DNA of 24,843 nucleotides from SVTX01 sp964526505 (GCA_964526505.1 CAZGJC010000026.1:1-24843); one strand, 5' to 3'. Shown: positions 7,373-15,870, counted from the stretch's first letter. Notes: generated from the sequence alone by a model not told the origin. Made by a program: numbers and translations.

Positions 7373-8662
7373 TCAGTTAACTGCCGTATGTGCGACGATA
7401 CCCATATCTCTTACGAGGCGAATATCGGCACCGATTGCGGAAAATTTTTCGACTATGTCGCAGTATCCACGCTCGATTTTATCTATGCCCGTGATTTCGG
7501 ACGTACCCTCGCTTCTGAGTGCTGCAATAATCATAGCCGCACCTGCACGCAAGTCGTGACAAGTCAATGGAGCACATCCTGTTCTCTCCACGCCTGTAAT
7601 AACCGCTGTGTTACAATTTACGGATACTTTTGCACCTGTCTTTGCGAGTTCATCGGCAAACTGAAATCTGCCGGTGAATATATTTTCGGTAACTCTTGAT
7701 ATACCGTTGGCATAGCAAAGCATAGTTGAAAACTGTGCTTGCATATCCGTGGGAAATCCGGGGTAGGGCTGTGTTACGATGTCTACGGCATTATATGTAC
7801 CGTTGCTTTCAACGGTTACGTAGCTGTCACCTACAAGTACTTTTACACCCGCTTCTTCAAGTTTATTTATGATACATTCAAGGTGTTTGGGGATAACGTT
7901 TGCAACCGTTACTCTGCCACCTACTGTTGCCGCCGCAACCATATACGTGCCTGCTTCTATCATATCGGGGGCAATGGAATAACGGCAACCGTGAAGTTCT
8001 TTTACGCCTTTGACTTTTATTACGCCTGTTCCCGCACCTGTGATATTCGCACCGCAGGCGTTGAGGAATACCGCAAGGTCAACAACGTGTGGTTCACGAG
8101 CGGCGTTTTCGATTATGGTTGTTCCTTCTGCAAAAACAGAGCATAGAATTGAGTTTACCGTTGCACCTACCGATACTTTATCGAAGAATATTGTGTTGCC
8201 TTTGAGACCGTCTATCGCTTCCGCTGTGAGATGACCGTTGACAATGGAACATTGAGCACCGAGTGCTTCGAAGGCTTTCATATGGAAGTCAAGAGGTCTT
8301 GCACCTATTTTGCAACCGCCGGGGAGAACAACCGCCGTCTCGCCGAATCTTCCGAGTTCCGCACCTAGGAGGTAAGAAGAGCCTCTCAGTTGTGACGCAA
8401 GGTCATCGGGGGATGAGCAGGGGCGAACTTTTTTGCAATTTATTTGAACCGACGTGTTCGAAAGAATACGAACTTCCGCACCGATAGAGGAGAGGATTTC
8501 GAGGAGAAGTCTTACATCGCTTACAAGGGGAACGTTGTCTATAATACAGGTTTCGCCCGTGAGAATGCAAGCGGATATGACGGGAAGAGCGGAGTTCTTC
8601 ATTCCGCCTATTGCAACTGTGCCGTAAAGAGAATTGCCACCGTTAACTAAAATCTTGTCCAT
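7373..8662 (-). CDS. murA: UDP-N-acetylglucosamine 1-carboxyvinyltransferase
   Basis: A 429-residue enzyme that transfers enolpyruvate from PEP to UDP-GlcNAc, the first committed step of peptidoglycan synthesis and the target of fosfomycin. Lys22 in MKNSALP is visible. The catalytic cysteine is Cys117 in GGCKIGARP (fosfomycin-sensitive type, not the Asp variant), and the catalytic-base region PGFPTDMQAQ has Asp306. Two inside-out alpha/beta domains and normal length fit the family. ATG 8662 is preceded by AGGGG six bases upstream. Bacillota often carry two paralogues; which one this is cannot be told from the window. A likely promoter lies at 8849-8877, leaving a leader of about 180 bases that contains a palindrome. 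Confidence 0.96.
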   Translation of the reverse strand: MDKILVNGGNSLYGTVAIGGMKNSALPVISACILTGETCIIDNVPLVSDVRLLLEILSSIGAEVRILSNTSVQINCKKVRPCSSPDDLASQLRGSSYLLGAELGRFGETAVVLPGGCKIGARPLDFHMKAFEALGAQCSIVNGHLTAEAIDGLKGNTIFFDKVSVGATVNSILCSVFAEGTTIIENAAREPHVVDLAVFLNACGANITGAGTGVIKVKGVKELHGCRYSIAPDMIEAGTYMVAAATVGGRVTVANVIPKHLECIINKLEEAGVKVLVGDSYVTVESNGTYNAVDIVTQPYPGFPTDMQAQFSTMLCYANGISRVTENIFTGRFQFADELAKTGAKVSVNCNTAVITGVERTGCAPLTCHDLRAGAAMIIAALRSEGTSEITGIDKIERGYCDIVEKFSAIGADIRLVRDMGIVAHTAVN

Positions 8663-8794
8663 AACTTACCCCTATATTTTTTCTGCCGTTCGGCTGTATT
8701 TTTGAGTGAGAGAGAAGTGCGTTTTTGACGTCTTGATAATCTGCTTTTGTCGTGTCTTGTGTTATGAATTTTCCCGAGTCGCACTTTCGCAACC

Positions 8795-8820
8795 GACAAA
8801 ATATTTTGCAATATTTTGTC
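8795..8820. promoter_or_regulatory. Palindrome in the murA leader
   Basis: Perfect 11-bp arms (8795-8805 and 8810-8820, GACAAAATATT type) around TTGC. The position, about 22 bases downstream of the predicted murA start site, fits an operator or an RNA hairpin. No regulator is identified. Confidence 0.45.
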
Positions 8821-8848
8821 GTAATTTCTTATAATTTACGATATATAT

Positions 8849-8877
8849 ATTTTACCATATTTATGCATATTTGTAAA
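8849..8877 (-). promoter_or_regulatory. Sigma-A-type promoter for murA
   Basis: On the minus strand: TTTACA (8877-8872), 17-base spacer, TAAAAT (8854-8849). Confidence 0.45.
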
Positions 8878-9029
8878 TATAAAATATGCATTGTTTACAT
8901 ATTGTTAACAAATAAAAAAGTAAATAATTTCCATTAAAAACGTCGATTTTTAAACAATGCAATGTCGCTGTGAATATAGCACAAAAGTTCTATTTTAAAG
9001 TCAAAGTGACGAATAAAATGAATAAAAGT

Positions 9030-9058
9030 TTGACAAAATGCAAGAAGATGAATAAAAT
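9030..9058 (+). promoter_or_regulatory. Orphan plus-strand sigma-A promoter
   Basis: TTGACA (9030-9035), 17-base spacer, TAAAAT (9053-9058). The next genes on both sides are on the minus strand, so any product would be a non-coding or antisense transcript. It may be a chance match in AT-rich DNA. Confidence 0.35.
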
Positions 9059-9222
9059 GTTGATAAAATATTTTTACTGTCCACAAAATATGTCGTCGTA
9101 TCATTTTTATTGCAGCGCGACATAAATGTGAACAACACGATTTGTTTTTTTTGATGATCTGAAAAAAGGCGATTTTTAAGAAAATTTGTTGTCTGCTTTC
9201 GGGTATATTTCAAGACGAAAAA

Positions 9223-9255
9223 ACCGCCACACGACATTATATGCCGTGTGGCGGT
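9223..9255 (-). terminator. Terminator of the rluA-like/DUF3810-like transcript
   Basis: 11-bp perfect GC-rich arms (9223-9233 and 9245-9255). Read on the minus strand, they are followed by TTTTTT. Confidence 0.85.
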
Positions 9256-9326
9256 GAAGTGACAAAGTTTTTTAAATTTTATTTTAAACGACTCGGTGCA
9301 TTTGTAAAGCTTCGGTTTTGAATATG

Positions 9327-10553
9327 TCAGTCTATAATGTTTTGGGACTTGAAATATGATACCGTCAATTCTACGACGAGTTCATAACTTATTTCTCCCT
9401 CGGTCCCCTGCGATTTCAGGAACGTATCGTTTATTGCCGATGAAACCGTACTTGCACTTGAATTGCGGTATTGGTTGAAAAAGTCACTGTATGCGTATTC
9501 TTCGCCGACGGTTTTTTCATTCATAAGGCTTCGAACGTTTTTATACATATCGGCGTCGGTTTCCGCCAATGCGGTTGCAACGTATTCGTACACGTTCAGG
9601 TATGCACTGTATTTGATATATACGTCGTCTGATTCCATACAGACCAGAAAGGCTATCATATTTGCCTCATTCTCACGAGATATTCCACGTTGGTGTGCAA
9701 GTTCGTGGGCGGACGTGAACGGTATAGTGTAATCGGGGAAGTTTACGTTTATGTTAGCCTCACCTGTGAAGAACGTGTATATACCGAGAGTGTGGAGATA
9801 TGACATGGGAGTGCTGAGCATTACCGGTTTAAGATTTGAGTCAAAGGTTGTGATAAAGGAATTTTTTTCGCAAAACTTATCATAGGCGTCGAGCAATTTC
9901 TCGTTCATTTCTTCAAAGGAGTATGGCATTATTGAAAGTCTGTCGTTTCCGAAGTCGATTTCCCGGCTTAACAGATTTATTTGTTCGGTGAGATATTCTG
10001 CACTTTGATATAGATTTTCTTTGTTTACTTCTGTTTTTTCAAAATCAAGTTTTTTGTCAAGCGTTGAAGTTCGGTATCCTGTACCGAGGTTTATGACGAA
10101 CAGGGACAGCACGCACGCCAACACTGCGACGGGAACGGACAAGACGGAAATTACCATTTTCCACGTTTGACTTCTGTGTTTCATAGCGTAGATAATATAT
10201 CCTACGGTGAACGGTATGATAAGAATCAGCAAAAACTCGGCAATTGAGAACGGAAGAATGCCGGATATTTTTGCAAGAACAAATCTTACGGCAGAGCCGA
10301 TATATCTGTTGAACCAATCCGCAAATGCGGTGTTGAATATTGCCGAGAGATATATTATCAGGCATATGCTCGCAACTAAAAGCGATATTTTACAGAACAG
10401 CGGAACTTTCTCATATTTCGGTGGCACCGGTTGCCATTTTGCCCGTTCTTTTTGAGAGAGTGAGGCGTATTCATGCACCGTTAAATATTCCGGCAACTCT
10501 TCGGGTGGAATATCGTTTAATTTATTGCCGTGAATTTTTTTATCTTTTTTCAT
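9327..10553 (-). CDS. DUF3810-like membrane protein with HExxH metalloprotease motif
   Basis: A 408-residue protein. The N-terminal 50 residues are charged and cytoplasmic. Three hydrophobic segments follow at about 52-71, 106-123 and 134-155, then a large extracytoplasmic domain. That domain carries HELAH at 283-287 followed by RGISRENEAN, which has the Glu spacing of a gluzincin-type zinc site. The topology and motif match the DUF3810 family of uncharacterised proteins, and a zinc-dependent peptidase is a reasonable inference but not shown. ATG 10553 has AAAGG eight bases upstream. It lies 54 bases after the pseudouridine synthase and is probably co-transcribed with it. The terminator is 72 bases beyond the stop. 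Confidence 0.8.
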   Translation of the reverse strand: MKKDKKIHGNKLNDIPPEELPEYLTVHEYASLSQKERAKWQPVPPKYEKVPLFCKISLLVASICLIIYLSAIFNTAFADWFNRYIGSAVRFVLAKISGILPFSIAEFLLILIIPFTVGYIIYAMKHRSQTWKMVISVLSVPVAVLACVLSLFVINLGTGYRTSTLDKKLDFEKTEVNKENLYQSAEYLTEQINLLSREIDFGNDRLSIMPYSFEEMNEKLLDAYDKFCEKNSFITTFDSNLKPVMLSTPMSYLHTLGIYTFFTGEANINVNFPDYTIPFTSAHELAHQRGISRENEANMIAFLVCMESDDVYIKYSAYLNVYEYVATALAETDADMYKNVRSLMNEKTVGEEYAYSDFFNQYRNSSASTVSSAINDTFLKSQGTEGEISYELVVELTVSYFKSQNIID

Positions 10554-10607
10554 ATTTTGAACCTTTCGGAAATTTTATATATTTACGGCTGTATGGAAAA
10601 GATGAAG

Positions 10608-11606
10608 TTATCGTGGGATATATTGTTCGATATCCTCACCGGTTATTGCCGTAAAAGCGTCTTTCATATCTTTCGGCAGAGGTGCCGTGACGCTTACGGA
10701 AGCGTTTGAAAACGGAAGAGGAAAGGATATATCGCTTGCGTGGAGTGCATGTCTTTTTATATAACCGTCGCAAGGCATACATACGTTGTCTGTCGATATA
10801 TTATCGGATGCGGTGTTTATTGATACGGAATTGCTATCGAAACCGTACATATCGTCTCCGAGCAACGGGTGACCTATTGACGAGAAATGAACACGTATCT
10901 GATGAGTGCGTCCTGTTTTCGGATTGACTTTTACAAGGCTGATGCCGTGACCTGCATACAGGCATTCCCATTTTGTATATGCGAAGAGTGCATTTTCATC
11001 GTTCTTATCGCACACTGTCCGTGTGATTATACTATCTGACACACGTTTTATATATGAGTCTATTTCGCCACGCTCGGATTGAAGTTCTCCGCAAACTATG
11101 GCGATATAACTTTTACGGATTTCATTGTCTTTGCGACTTTTTGAGAGTTGAGCGGCAGATGGCATATTTTTTGCAAGAATTACAATTCCGCTTGTGTTGC
11201 GGTCAAGACGACCTATTGAGCGAAACACAAGGGGAAGCCCTCGCTCTTGATAGAGATATGATACCGCATTTGCGAGCGTATCTTCGTAATGATTTCGTGA
11301 CGGGTGAGTAGGCATAAACGGGGGTTTATTGAGTGCAAGCACGTTTTCGTCTTCGTAAATGATTTCAAGCGGAATATTCGACGGTTTGACATTTTCGCTT
11401 ACGTTGTCGAAATTGTCTTTGAAGTTGACTTGAAGAACGTCGTCGGTTTGAAGGATGTAACGGACAGTGACGTGATTGCCGTTTATTGTAAGACCGTCGT
11501 TTTCACGTTTTAGTTTTGTTATGCATGCGGACGACATTTTGAGATCTGATTTCAAGTATGAAAGCAGAGTACGACCGCTGTCTTTTTGTTCAACGATTAT
11601 TTGCAT
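10608..11606 (-). CDS. RluA-family pseudouridine synthase
   Basis: A 332-residue enzyme that isomerises uridine to pseudouridine in structured RNA, probably 23S rRNA. An S4 RNA-binding domain is at about residues 13-60. The catalytic domain contains NKPPFMPTHPS and the active-site loop GRLDRNTSG, with the catalytic Asp at 135. Later RTHQIRVHFSSIGHPLLGD is the conserved RluA-type block. Length and architecture fit the RluC/RluD/YlyB group, but the target uridine cannot be assigned. ATG 11606 has a weak purine-rich site (GAAAGAG) upstream. It is the first gene of a two-gene minus-strand transcript with the DUF3810-like gene. Confidence 0.93.
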   Translation of the reverse strand: MQIIVEQKDSGRTLLSYLKSDLKMSSACITKLKRENDGLTINGNHVTVRYILQTDDVLQVNFKDNFDNVSENVKPSNIPLEIIYEDENVLALNKPPFMPTHPSRNHYEDTLANAVSYLYQERGLPLVFRSIGRLDRNTSGIVILAKNMPSAAQLSKSRKDNEIRKSYIAIVCGELQSERGEIDSYIKRVSDSIITRTVCDKNDENALFAYTKWECLYAGHGISLVKVNPKTGRTHQIRVHFSSIGHPLLGDDMYGFDSNSVSINTASDNISTDNVCMPCDGYIKRHALHASDISFPLPFSNASVSVTAPLPKDMKDAFTAITGEDIEQYIPR

Positions 11607-11646
11607 AAATGGTCTCTTTCGAATTACTGTTTATATTTTCAATTGT

Positions 11647-11652
11647 ATTATA
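11647..11652 (-). promoter_or_regulatory. -10 box of the rluA-like operon
   Basis: A perfect TATAAT on the minus strand about 40 bases before the gene. The matching -35 (TTATAA with an 18-base spacer) is poor, so the call is tentative. Confidence 0.3.
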
Positions 11653-11761
11653 GCATTATTTTATTCGTGTTATAAGAACAAATCGTTAATATTTAAATTC
11701 GCAACGTAATAATTCGGCGTGCGTAAAAATATAATGTAGCAACAAAATTACGGGGGTAGTT

Positions 11762-13075
11762 ATGAAATTTAAGATTTTATTGTTTTTGTTGATGATATCG
11801 GTAATTGTTTGTTCCGGGTGCGTGGGGATATGTGCTGTCAGTCTGTCCGAACATGAGGTTTACGAAGTTATGCCGACGGTATCATACGGTCTTGAAGTTA
11901 TAGCGGGACAGACGGATATGAGGGTTTGCACGCTTTACGGGCAATCATTGGATTTCAATCGTGAATGCTTTATGAGGGGGATGAACTTATCCGACATTGA
12001 GTTTATACAGGTGACGTCGCTGCCGAGTGCCGTATACGGTACGCTGTTTTACGGGTCTGAAAAAATGACGGAGGGACAGGTGATATCGGGTGATTTTATC
12101 GACAAGATGACGTTTTCACCGAGCGGAAAGTTTACGGATTGTGCGACGTTCAAATTCAGAGTAAACGGTTCGAATTATGAAAATGAATGCAAAATGTATT
12201 TCCTCGAAAGCGTCAACTCTTCACCGAGTACTGACAATGCATCTTACGTTTCTTTGAACTTGGAGACTTACAGAAACATCGACGCTTTCGGAGTTTTGTC
12301 GGGATATGACTCGGACGGAGATGAAATAACTTTTGAAATTACAAAATATCCGGAGGAAGGGGTAGTCAAAATACTTGATAAAAAGTACGGCACTTATTCT
12401 TATACGCCGTCGTCGGGATATTCGGGGAAAGATGAGTTTGAATACGTTGTGCGTGATGAATACGGAAATTACAGTGCGTCGGCGACGGTTGAAGTTACGA
12501 TCAGCGTGCCGTCTGTGTCCGTGGTTTACAGTGACCTTGACGGAAGCGACGTGTACAGTCATGCAATAAACCTTACCGAAAACGGAATTATGAACGGTGT
12601 GCAAGTGGGGGATTATTTTTATTTTAAGCCCGAGGAAACAGTTACACGGGCGGAATTTGTTGTTACGGCGATGACGGCACTCGGTATAAAAAACGTTCCT
12701 GACGTATCTGACACGGGATTTTTCGATGACTCGGATATACGCCCCGAACTTAAAGGATATATCGCACTTGCATATTCAAAAGGATACATCAGCGGAAAGA
12801 GAGTTGACGGAGAAATTTGTTTTGACCCCGATGAGGTTATAAAACTTTCGGAGGCATCGGTTATCATAAGTAATATCATAGGATATTCCGATCCCGAGAT
12901 TAAACCCGTGTTTTCCGATTCGTCGATACCATCATGGTCGGCACGTGCGGTTATATCACTTCACGCTCTCGGAGTGCTTGAATGCAGTGACGGAACAATT
13001 GACGCAGGGGGCGACGTATCAAGGGGAAATATGGCAAAATTGTTGTCTCGTGCAATGATTATATGCGGTAGATAA
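11762..13075 (+). CDS. Surface protein with Ig/cadherin-like domains and three SLH domains
   Basis: A 437-residue exported protein. The signal peptide covers about residues 1-26; SGC at 18-20 could be a degenerate lipobox, but CAVS cleavage by signal peptidase I is as likely. Two beta-sandwich regions follow (about 40-150 and 165-248). The second has the GYDSDGDEITFEI and FEYVVRDEYGN features of cadherin-like/Big_9 domains. Three SLH motifs occupy about 265-310, 318-375 and 382-433, with TRAEF in the first. They should anchor it to secondary cell-wall polymer. GGGGG lies just upstream of ATG 11762, and a TATAAT at 11730-11735 may be its -10. No clear terminator is seen downstream. Confidence 0.85.
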   Translation: MKFKILLFLLMISVIVCSGCVGICAVSLSEHEVYEVMPTVSYGLEVIAGQTDMRVCTLYGQSLDFNRECFMRGMNLSDIEFIQVTSLPSAVYGTLFYGSEKMTEGQVISGDFIDKMTFSPSGKFTDCATFKFRVNGSNYENECKMYFLESVNSSPSTDNASYVSLNLETYRNIDAFGVLSGYDSDGDEITFEITKYPEEGVVKILDKKYGTYSYTPSSGYSGKDEFEYVVRDEYGNYSASATVEVTISVPSVSVVYSDLDGSDVYSHAINLTENGIMNGVQVGDYFYFKPEETVTRAEFVVTAMTALGIKNVPDVSDTGFFDDSDIRPELKGYIALAYSKGYISGKRVDGEICFDPDEVIKLSEASVIISNIIGYSDPEIKPVFSDSSIPSWSARAVISLHALGVLECSDGTIDAGGDVSRGNMAKLLSRAMIICGR

Positions 13076-13200
13076 TCTGTACGGTCTTATGAACATACAT
13101 TTGGAAATTTAAATTGTAAAAAACATATATGGAAATGCATTTTTATGACATTTGATAGTTTTTGGTAGTTATATAGGAAGAAAAATATCAAAAAATGTTA

Positions 13201-13229
13201 TTGACAAAAATGTGGTGCAGAGGTACAAT
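13201..13229 (+). promoter_or_regulatory. Strong sigma-A promoter of the repeat lipoprotein gene
   Basis: TTGACA (13201-13206), 17-base spacer, TACAAT (13224-13229). The predicted start is near 13236. Confidence 0.75.
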
Positions 13230-13234
13230 AAAGG

Positions 13235-13262
13235 TATGTACAAATTATATTATGGGTACATA
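13235..13262 (+). promoter_or_regulatory. 5'-terminal hairpin in the lipoprotein mRNA leader
   Basis: TATGTAC (13235-13241) pairs with GTACATA (13256-13262) at the very 5' end of the predicted transcript, upstream of the GGAGG site. A 5'-end stem of this kind can stabilise mRNA; that role is inferred. Confidence 0.4.
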
Positions 13263-13284
13263 ATAATATTTTTTGGAGGACATT

Positions 13285-15870
13285 ATGAAAAAGCGTTACC
13301 TGATTTTCGCTTTAATCGTATGCCTTGTTTGCGTTTTATGCGTGGCGTGCGGTAACGGCGACGACGAGGTTCCCACAAGCGAACCTCAAACGGAATCTCC
13401 AACAACAGCACTCTGTTCGCATGAGTATGACAACAACTGCGACAGAACATGTAACCTCTGCGGAGAAATAAGGGAGATCACACACACTCCCGAAATTCTC
13501 GAAGCAAAAGAGGCAACTTGCACAGCAGGCGGACTTACAGAGGGTAAGATTTGCTCTGTTTGCGGTTTGGCGCTTGAAGCACAGACACCCACAAATGCTT
13601 TGGGTCACGACACCGAAGTTATTCCCGGTTATGCGGCAACTTGCTCGAAAACCGGTCTTACCGACGGTGAAAAGTGCAAAGTGTGCGGTGAGATTACCAT
13701 TCACCAGCAGGTGATTATGGCAACTTACAAGCACAACCTCGAAGAAGTTGAGGGAACTGCACCCGGTTGCGAAACCACAGGTCTTACGGACGGCGAAAGA
13801 TGCAAAGACTGCGGATATTGGACAAAGCCCCAAGGCGTTATTGCCGCTACGGGTCACGCAGAACTTGTATACTATGACGCAGAACCCGGATGTGACTACA
13901 CAGGATTTACAGGACGTTGCAAGTGCGTAATTTGCGACACGGTACTTGACGAGGGAGAAACAATTCCCGCACTCGGACACGGTTACAATTGGGGAACGCA
14001 ATGGTATGGAAGAGAAGACCCCACTTGTACGGAAGTAGGCTATGAAGCGGGCGTATATTGTTGGGACTGTGGATGTTGGATAGAGGGAAGCGAAGAAATT
14101 CCCGCACTCGGACACGACTGGGGCAAATACGTATCCAACGGTGACGCTACTTGTATATTTGACGGTACGAAAACGGCATATTGCAAAAATTGTGGTGCGA
14201 ATGACACGGTTACCGACGAAAAAACCGCCGGTCACATCGGAGAATGGGTATACAACAATGACGCAACATGTGCTAAAAACGGTACCGAAACAACTGTCTG
14301 CACACGCTGCAACATCAAAACAACACGTGAAGTTGAAGGTTCAAGACTTGAACACACACTTGTATCCGTTGAAGCGAAAACGGTAACTTGTACCGAGGAC
14401 GGCTGGGACGCTTACGAGGTTTGCACGGTTTGCGGTGAAAAGGTAGGATACGTTAAGCACGTGGCTCCCGGTCATAATAAGGTGGCTATCGGTGAGGGCA
14501 AGCCTGCAAGTTGCACCGAGGACGGACTTACGGCAGGTGTTAAATGCTCCGTTTGCCAACTTGTTATAGAGGAACAGGCTGTTATTGCAAAGTCCGGTCA
14601 CAAGAACAAGATGGTTGACAGAGTTGAGCCTACTTGTCAGGCGGACGGTCATACGGCAGGAATAATCTGCGAATATTGCGGAACACCTCTCGTTGATATG
14701 CAAATACTTACCAAAGTGGGACACACTAACGTTGACGGCAAGTGCAAGTACTGTGAAGTACTTATGCCCACGCTTGCAGATGCGGCGAAACTTGATAAGA
14801 AAACAAACGTCATTATTTACGGTATGGTATGCCAGATCAATACGGCATACAGTTCGGAATTCAATAATATTACAGTTACTATTGTAGACGAAAACGGCGA
14901 TACATTCTATTTGTACAGAGTAAAGGGAAATCTTCATCTCGGTGATCACATAGAAGCCATCGGAGCAATAGACGTTTATAACAACAAGGTACAGTTGGGT
15001 CAAGGTTCCACTGCAACAATAATTTCTTCGGAAACATTTGAAGAAGTAACCATCGGAGAGGCACTCAAAAAGGCTGATTACGAATGTGTAAAGATTACAG
15101 GTACTGTTATAAGTGCAACTGCTTGGGAGACGAGTTTCGGTAATATGAGTGTTACGATAAGAGACGCCGAGGGCAATGAAATTTACATTTACAGACTCGG
15201 AACAAAAGTTTCTCTTTGCGACACCATAACGCTTGAAGGCGTAATGGCAACGTACAACGGATCAAGACAGATTTCCGCTGGTTCTGTTGCTACGATAGGC
15301 GAGAAGAACCACATATTCAACGAAGAAAAGAAGTGTCTTGAAGACGTTAAGTGTCTTTGCGGTTCGGAAGTAATCGTAGCATACGGCGAACATATTGACG
15401 AGGACGGCGATGGCATTTGCGACAGATGTAAAGAGAACCTCAGTTCGGGGGGGGGATCAACGCAAGAACCTGTGATTAAAACATATGACTTTAAAGCAAT
15501 TAACGAAACAACATCATCAACTATGGATTACAAATTAGACAATGTTACATTTAAACTTGTTAGTGGTTCGGCGGCGGCAAATAAAGCCGGTCAGATTAGA
15601 ATTTACGCAAATACCGGATTTTGTGTGATGATTTTTGATGATGCGATAACATCCATAACTATTACAGCGTTAGGAAATAACGGTACAGCAAAGGCTACTA
15701 TATATGTTTCTGATGACGGTGAAAACTACACGGCACTTGATACAAAGGACGTGGCAAAAACTGCCGGAGACTACACATGGGATTGGGACGGAAGTTATAA
15801 ATACGTGAAAATAACTAATACAGCCAGCAAGCAACTTAGAATTACGGGAATGGAAGTTACAATGGCGTAA
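13285..15870 (+). CDS. Large lipoprotein: ten Cys-rich C/C/C/H repeats, two OB-like domains, C-terminal beta domain
   Basis: An 861-residue exported lipoprotein (signal peptide followed by LCVAC, Cys22). After a DNNCDRTCNLCG start motif, residues 68-480 hold ten repeats of about 41 residues with the pattern C-x(9-10)-C-x2-C-x(13-15)-H, mostly ending ALGH- or SGH-like. Two related OB-fold-like domains follow (about 497-580 and 587-672); each has an ITV/SVTI-D-E-G-FYLYR-type strand and ends in GSxATI. A DEDGDGICDRC motif comes next, then a Ser-Gly linker encoded by nine consecutive G, then a beta-rich domain (about 730-861) resembling a carbohydrate-binding or discoidin-like module. ATG 13285 has a perfect GGAGG five bases upstream. 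The promoter is strong, suggesting high expression. The function is not known; adhesion, metal binding or polysaccharide binding are possibilities. Confidence 0.85.
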   Translation: MKKRYLIFALIVCLVCVLCVACGNGDDEVPTSEPQTESPTTALCSHEYDNNCDRTCNLCGEIREITHTPEILEAKEATCTAGGLTEGKICSVCGLALEAQTPTNALGHDTEVIPGYAATCSKTGLTDGEKCKVCGEITIHQQVIMATYKHNLEEVEGTAPGCETTGLTDGERCKDCGYWTKPQGVIAATGHAELVYYDAEPGCDYTGFTGRCKCVICDTVLDEGETIPALGHGYNWGTQWYGREDPTCTEVGYEAGVYCWDCGCWIEGSEEIPALGHDWGKYVSNGDATCIFDGTKTAYCKNCGANDTVTDEKTAGHIGEWVYNNDATCAKNGTETTVCTRCNIKTTREVEGSRLEHTLVSVEAKTVTCTEDGWDAYEVCTVCGEKVGYVKHVAPGHNKVAIGEGKPASCTEDGLTAGVKCSVCQLVIEEQAVIAKSGHKNKMVDRVEPTCQADGHTAGIICEYCGTPLVDMQILTKVGHTNVDGKCKYCEVLMPTLADAAKLDKKTNVIIYGMVCQINTAYSSEFNNITVTIVDENGDTFYLYRVKGNLHLGDHIEAIGAIDVYNNKVQLGQGSTATIISSETFEEVTIGEALKKADYECVKITGTVISATAWETSFGNMSVTIRDAEGNEIYIYRLGTKVSLCDTITLEGVMATYNGSRQISAGSVATIGEKNHIFNEEKKCLEDVKCLCGSEVIVAYGEHIDEDGDGICDRCKENLSSGGGSTQEPVIKTYDFKAINETTSSTMDYKLDNVTFKLVSGSAAANKAGQIRIYANTGFCVMIFDDAITSITITALGNNGTAKATIYVSDDGENYTALDTKDVAKTAGDYTWDWDGSYKYVKITNTASKQLRITGMEVTMA
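13486..14724 (+). repeat. Ten tandem C/C/C/H protein repeats
   Basis: Ten units of 39-45 residues encoding residues 68-480. Each has three cysteines and a terminal histidine at nearly fixed spacing. Copies have diverged at DNA level, so they are old rather than a recent expansion. Confidence 0.85.
15447..15455 (+). repeat. G9 homopolymer inside the lipoprotein coding sequence
   Basis: Nine consecutive G encode the SGGGS linker before the last domain. Adding or losing one G puts a stop codon within about 10 codons. Confidence 0.95.

Larger units (their letters stand above)
8663..9326. other. 664-bp AT-rich intergenic region
   Basis: No convincing coding sequence is seen; short open frames here lack ribosome binding sites. 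Contents: the murA leader and promoter (minus strand), a palindrome at 8795-8820, a run of GAATAAAATG/GATAAAAT-like repeats around 9010-9070, an orphan plus-strand promoter at 9030-9058, and the terminator of the minus-strand DUF3810-like gene at 9223-9255. Confidence 0.7.

Noticed and set aside
8752..8937. 61-codon plus-strand open frame beside murA
   Set aside because: No Shine-Dalgarno site; it overlaps the murA leader palindrome and promoter; the residue composition is unlike a protein.
9001..9237. 78-codon minus-strand open frame in the 664-bp gap
   Set aside because: Its ATG lies inside the terminator hairpin, it has no ribosome binding site, and the composition is that of AT-rich non-coding DNA.
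13336..14235. 299-codon minus-strand open frame opposite the repeat lipoprotein
   Set aside because: It is a shadow of a Cys-rich, repetitive gene with strong promoter and SD on the other strand. No start signals.
13486..14724. CRISPR-like or satellite DNA repeat
   Set aside because: Repeats are visible only at protein level, with diverged codons. There are no identical DNA repeats or spacers.
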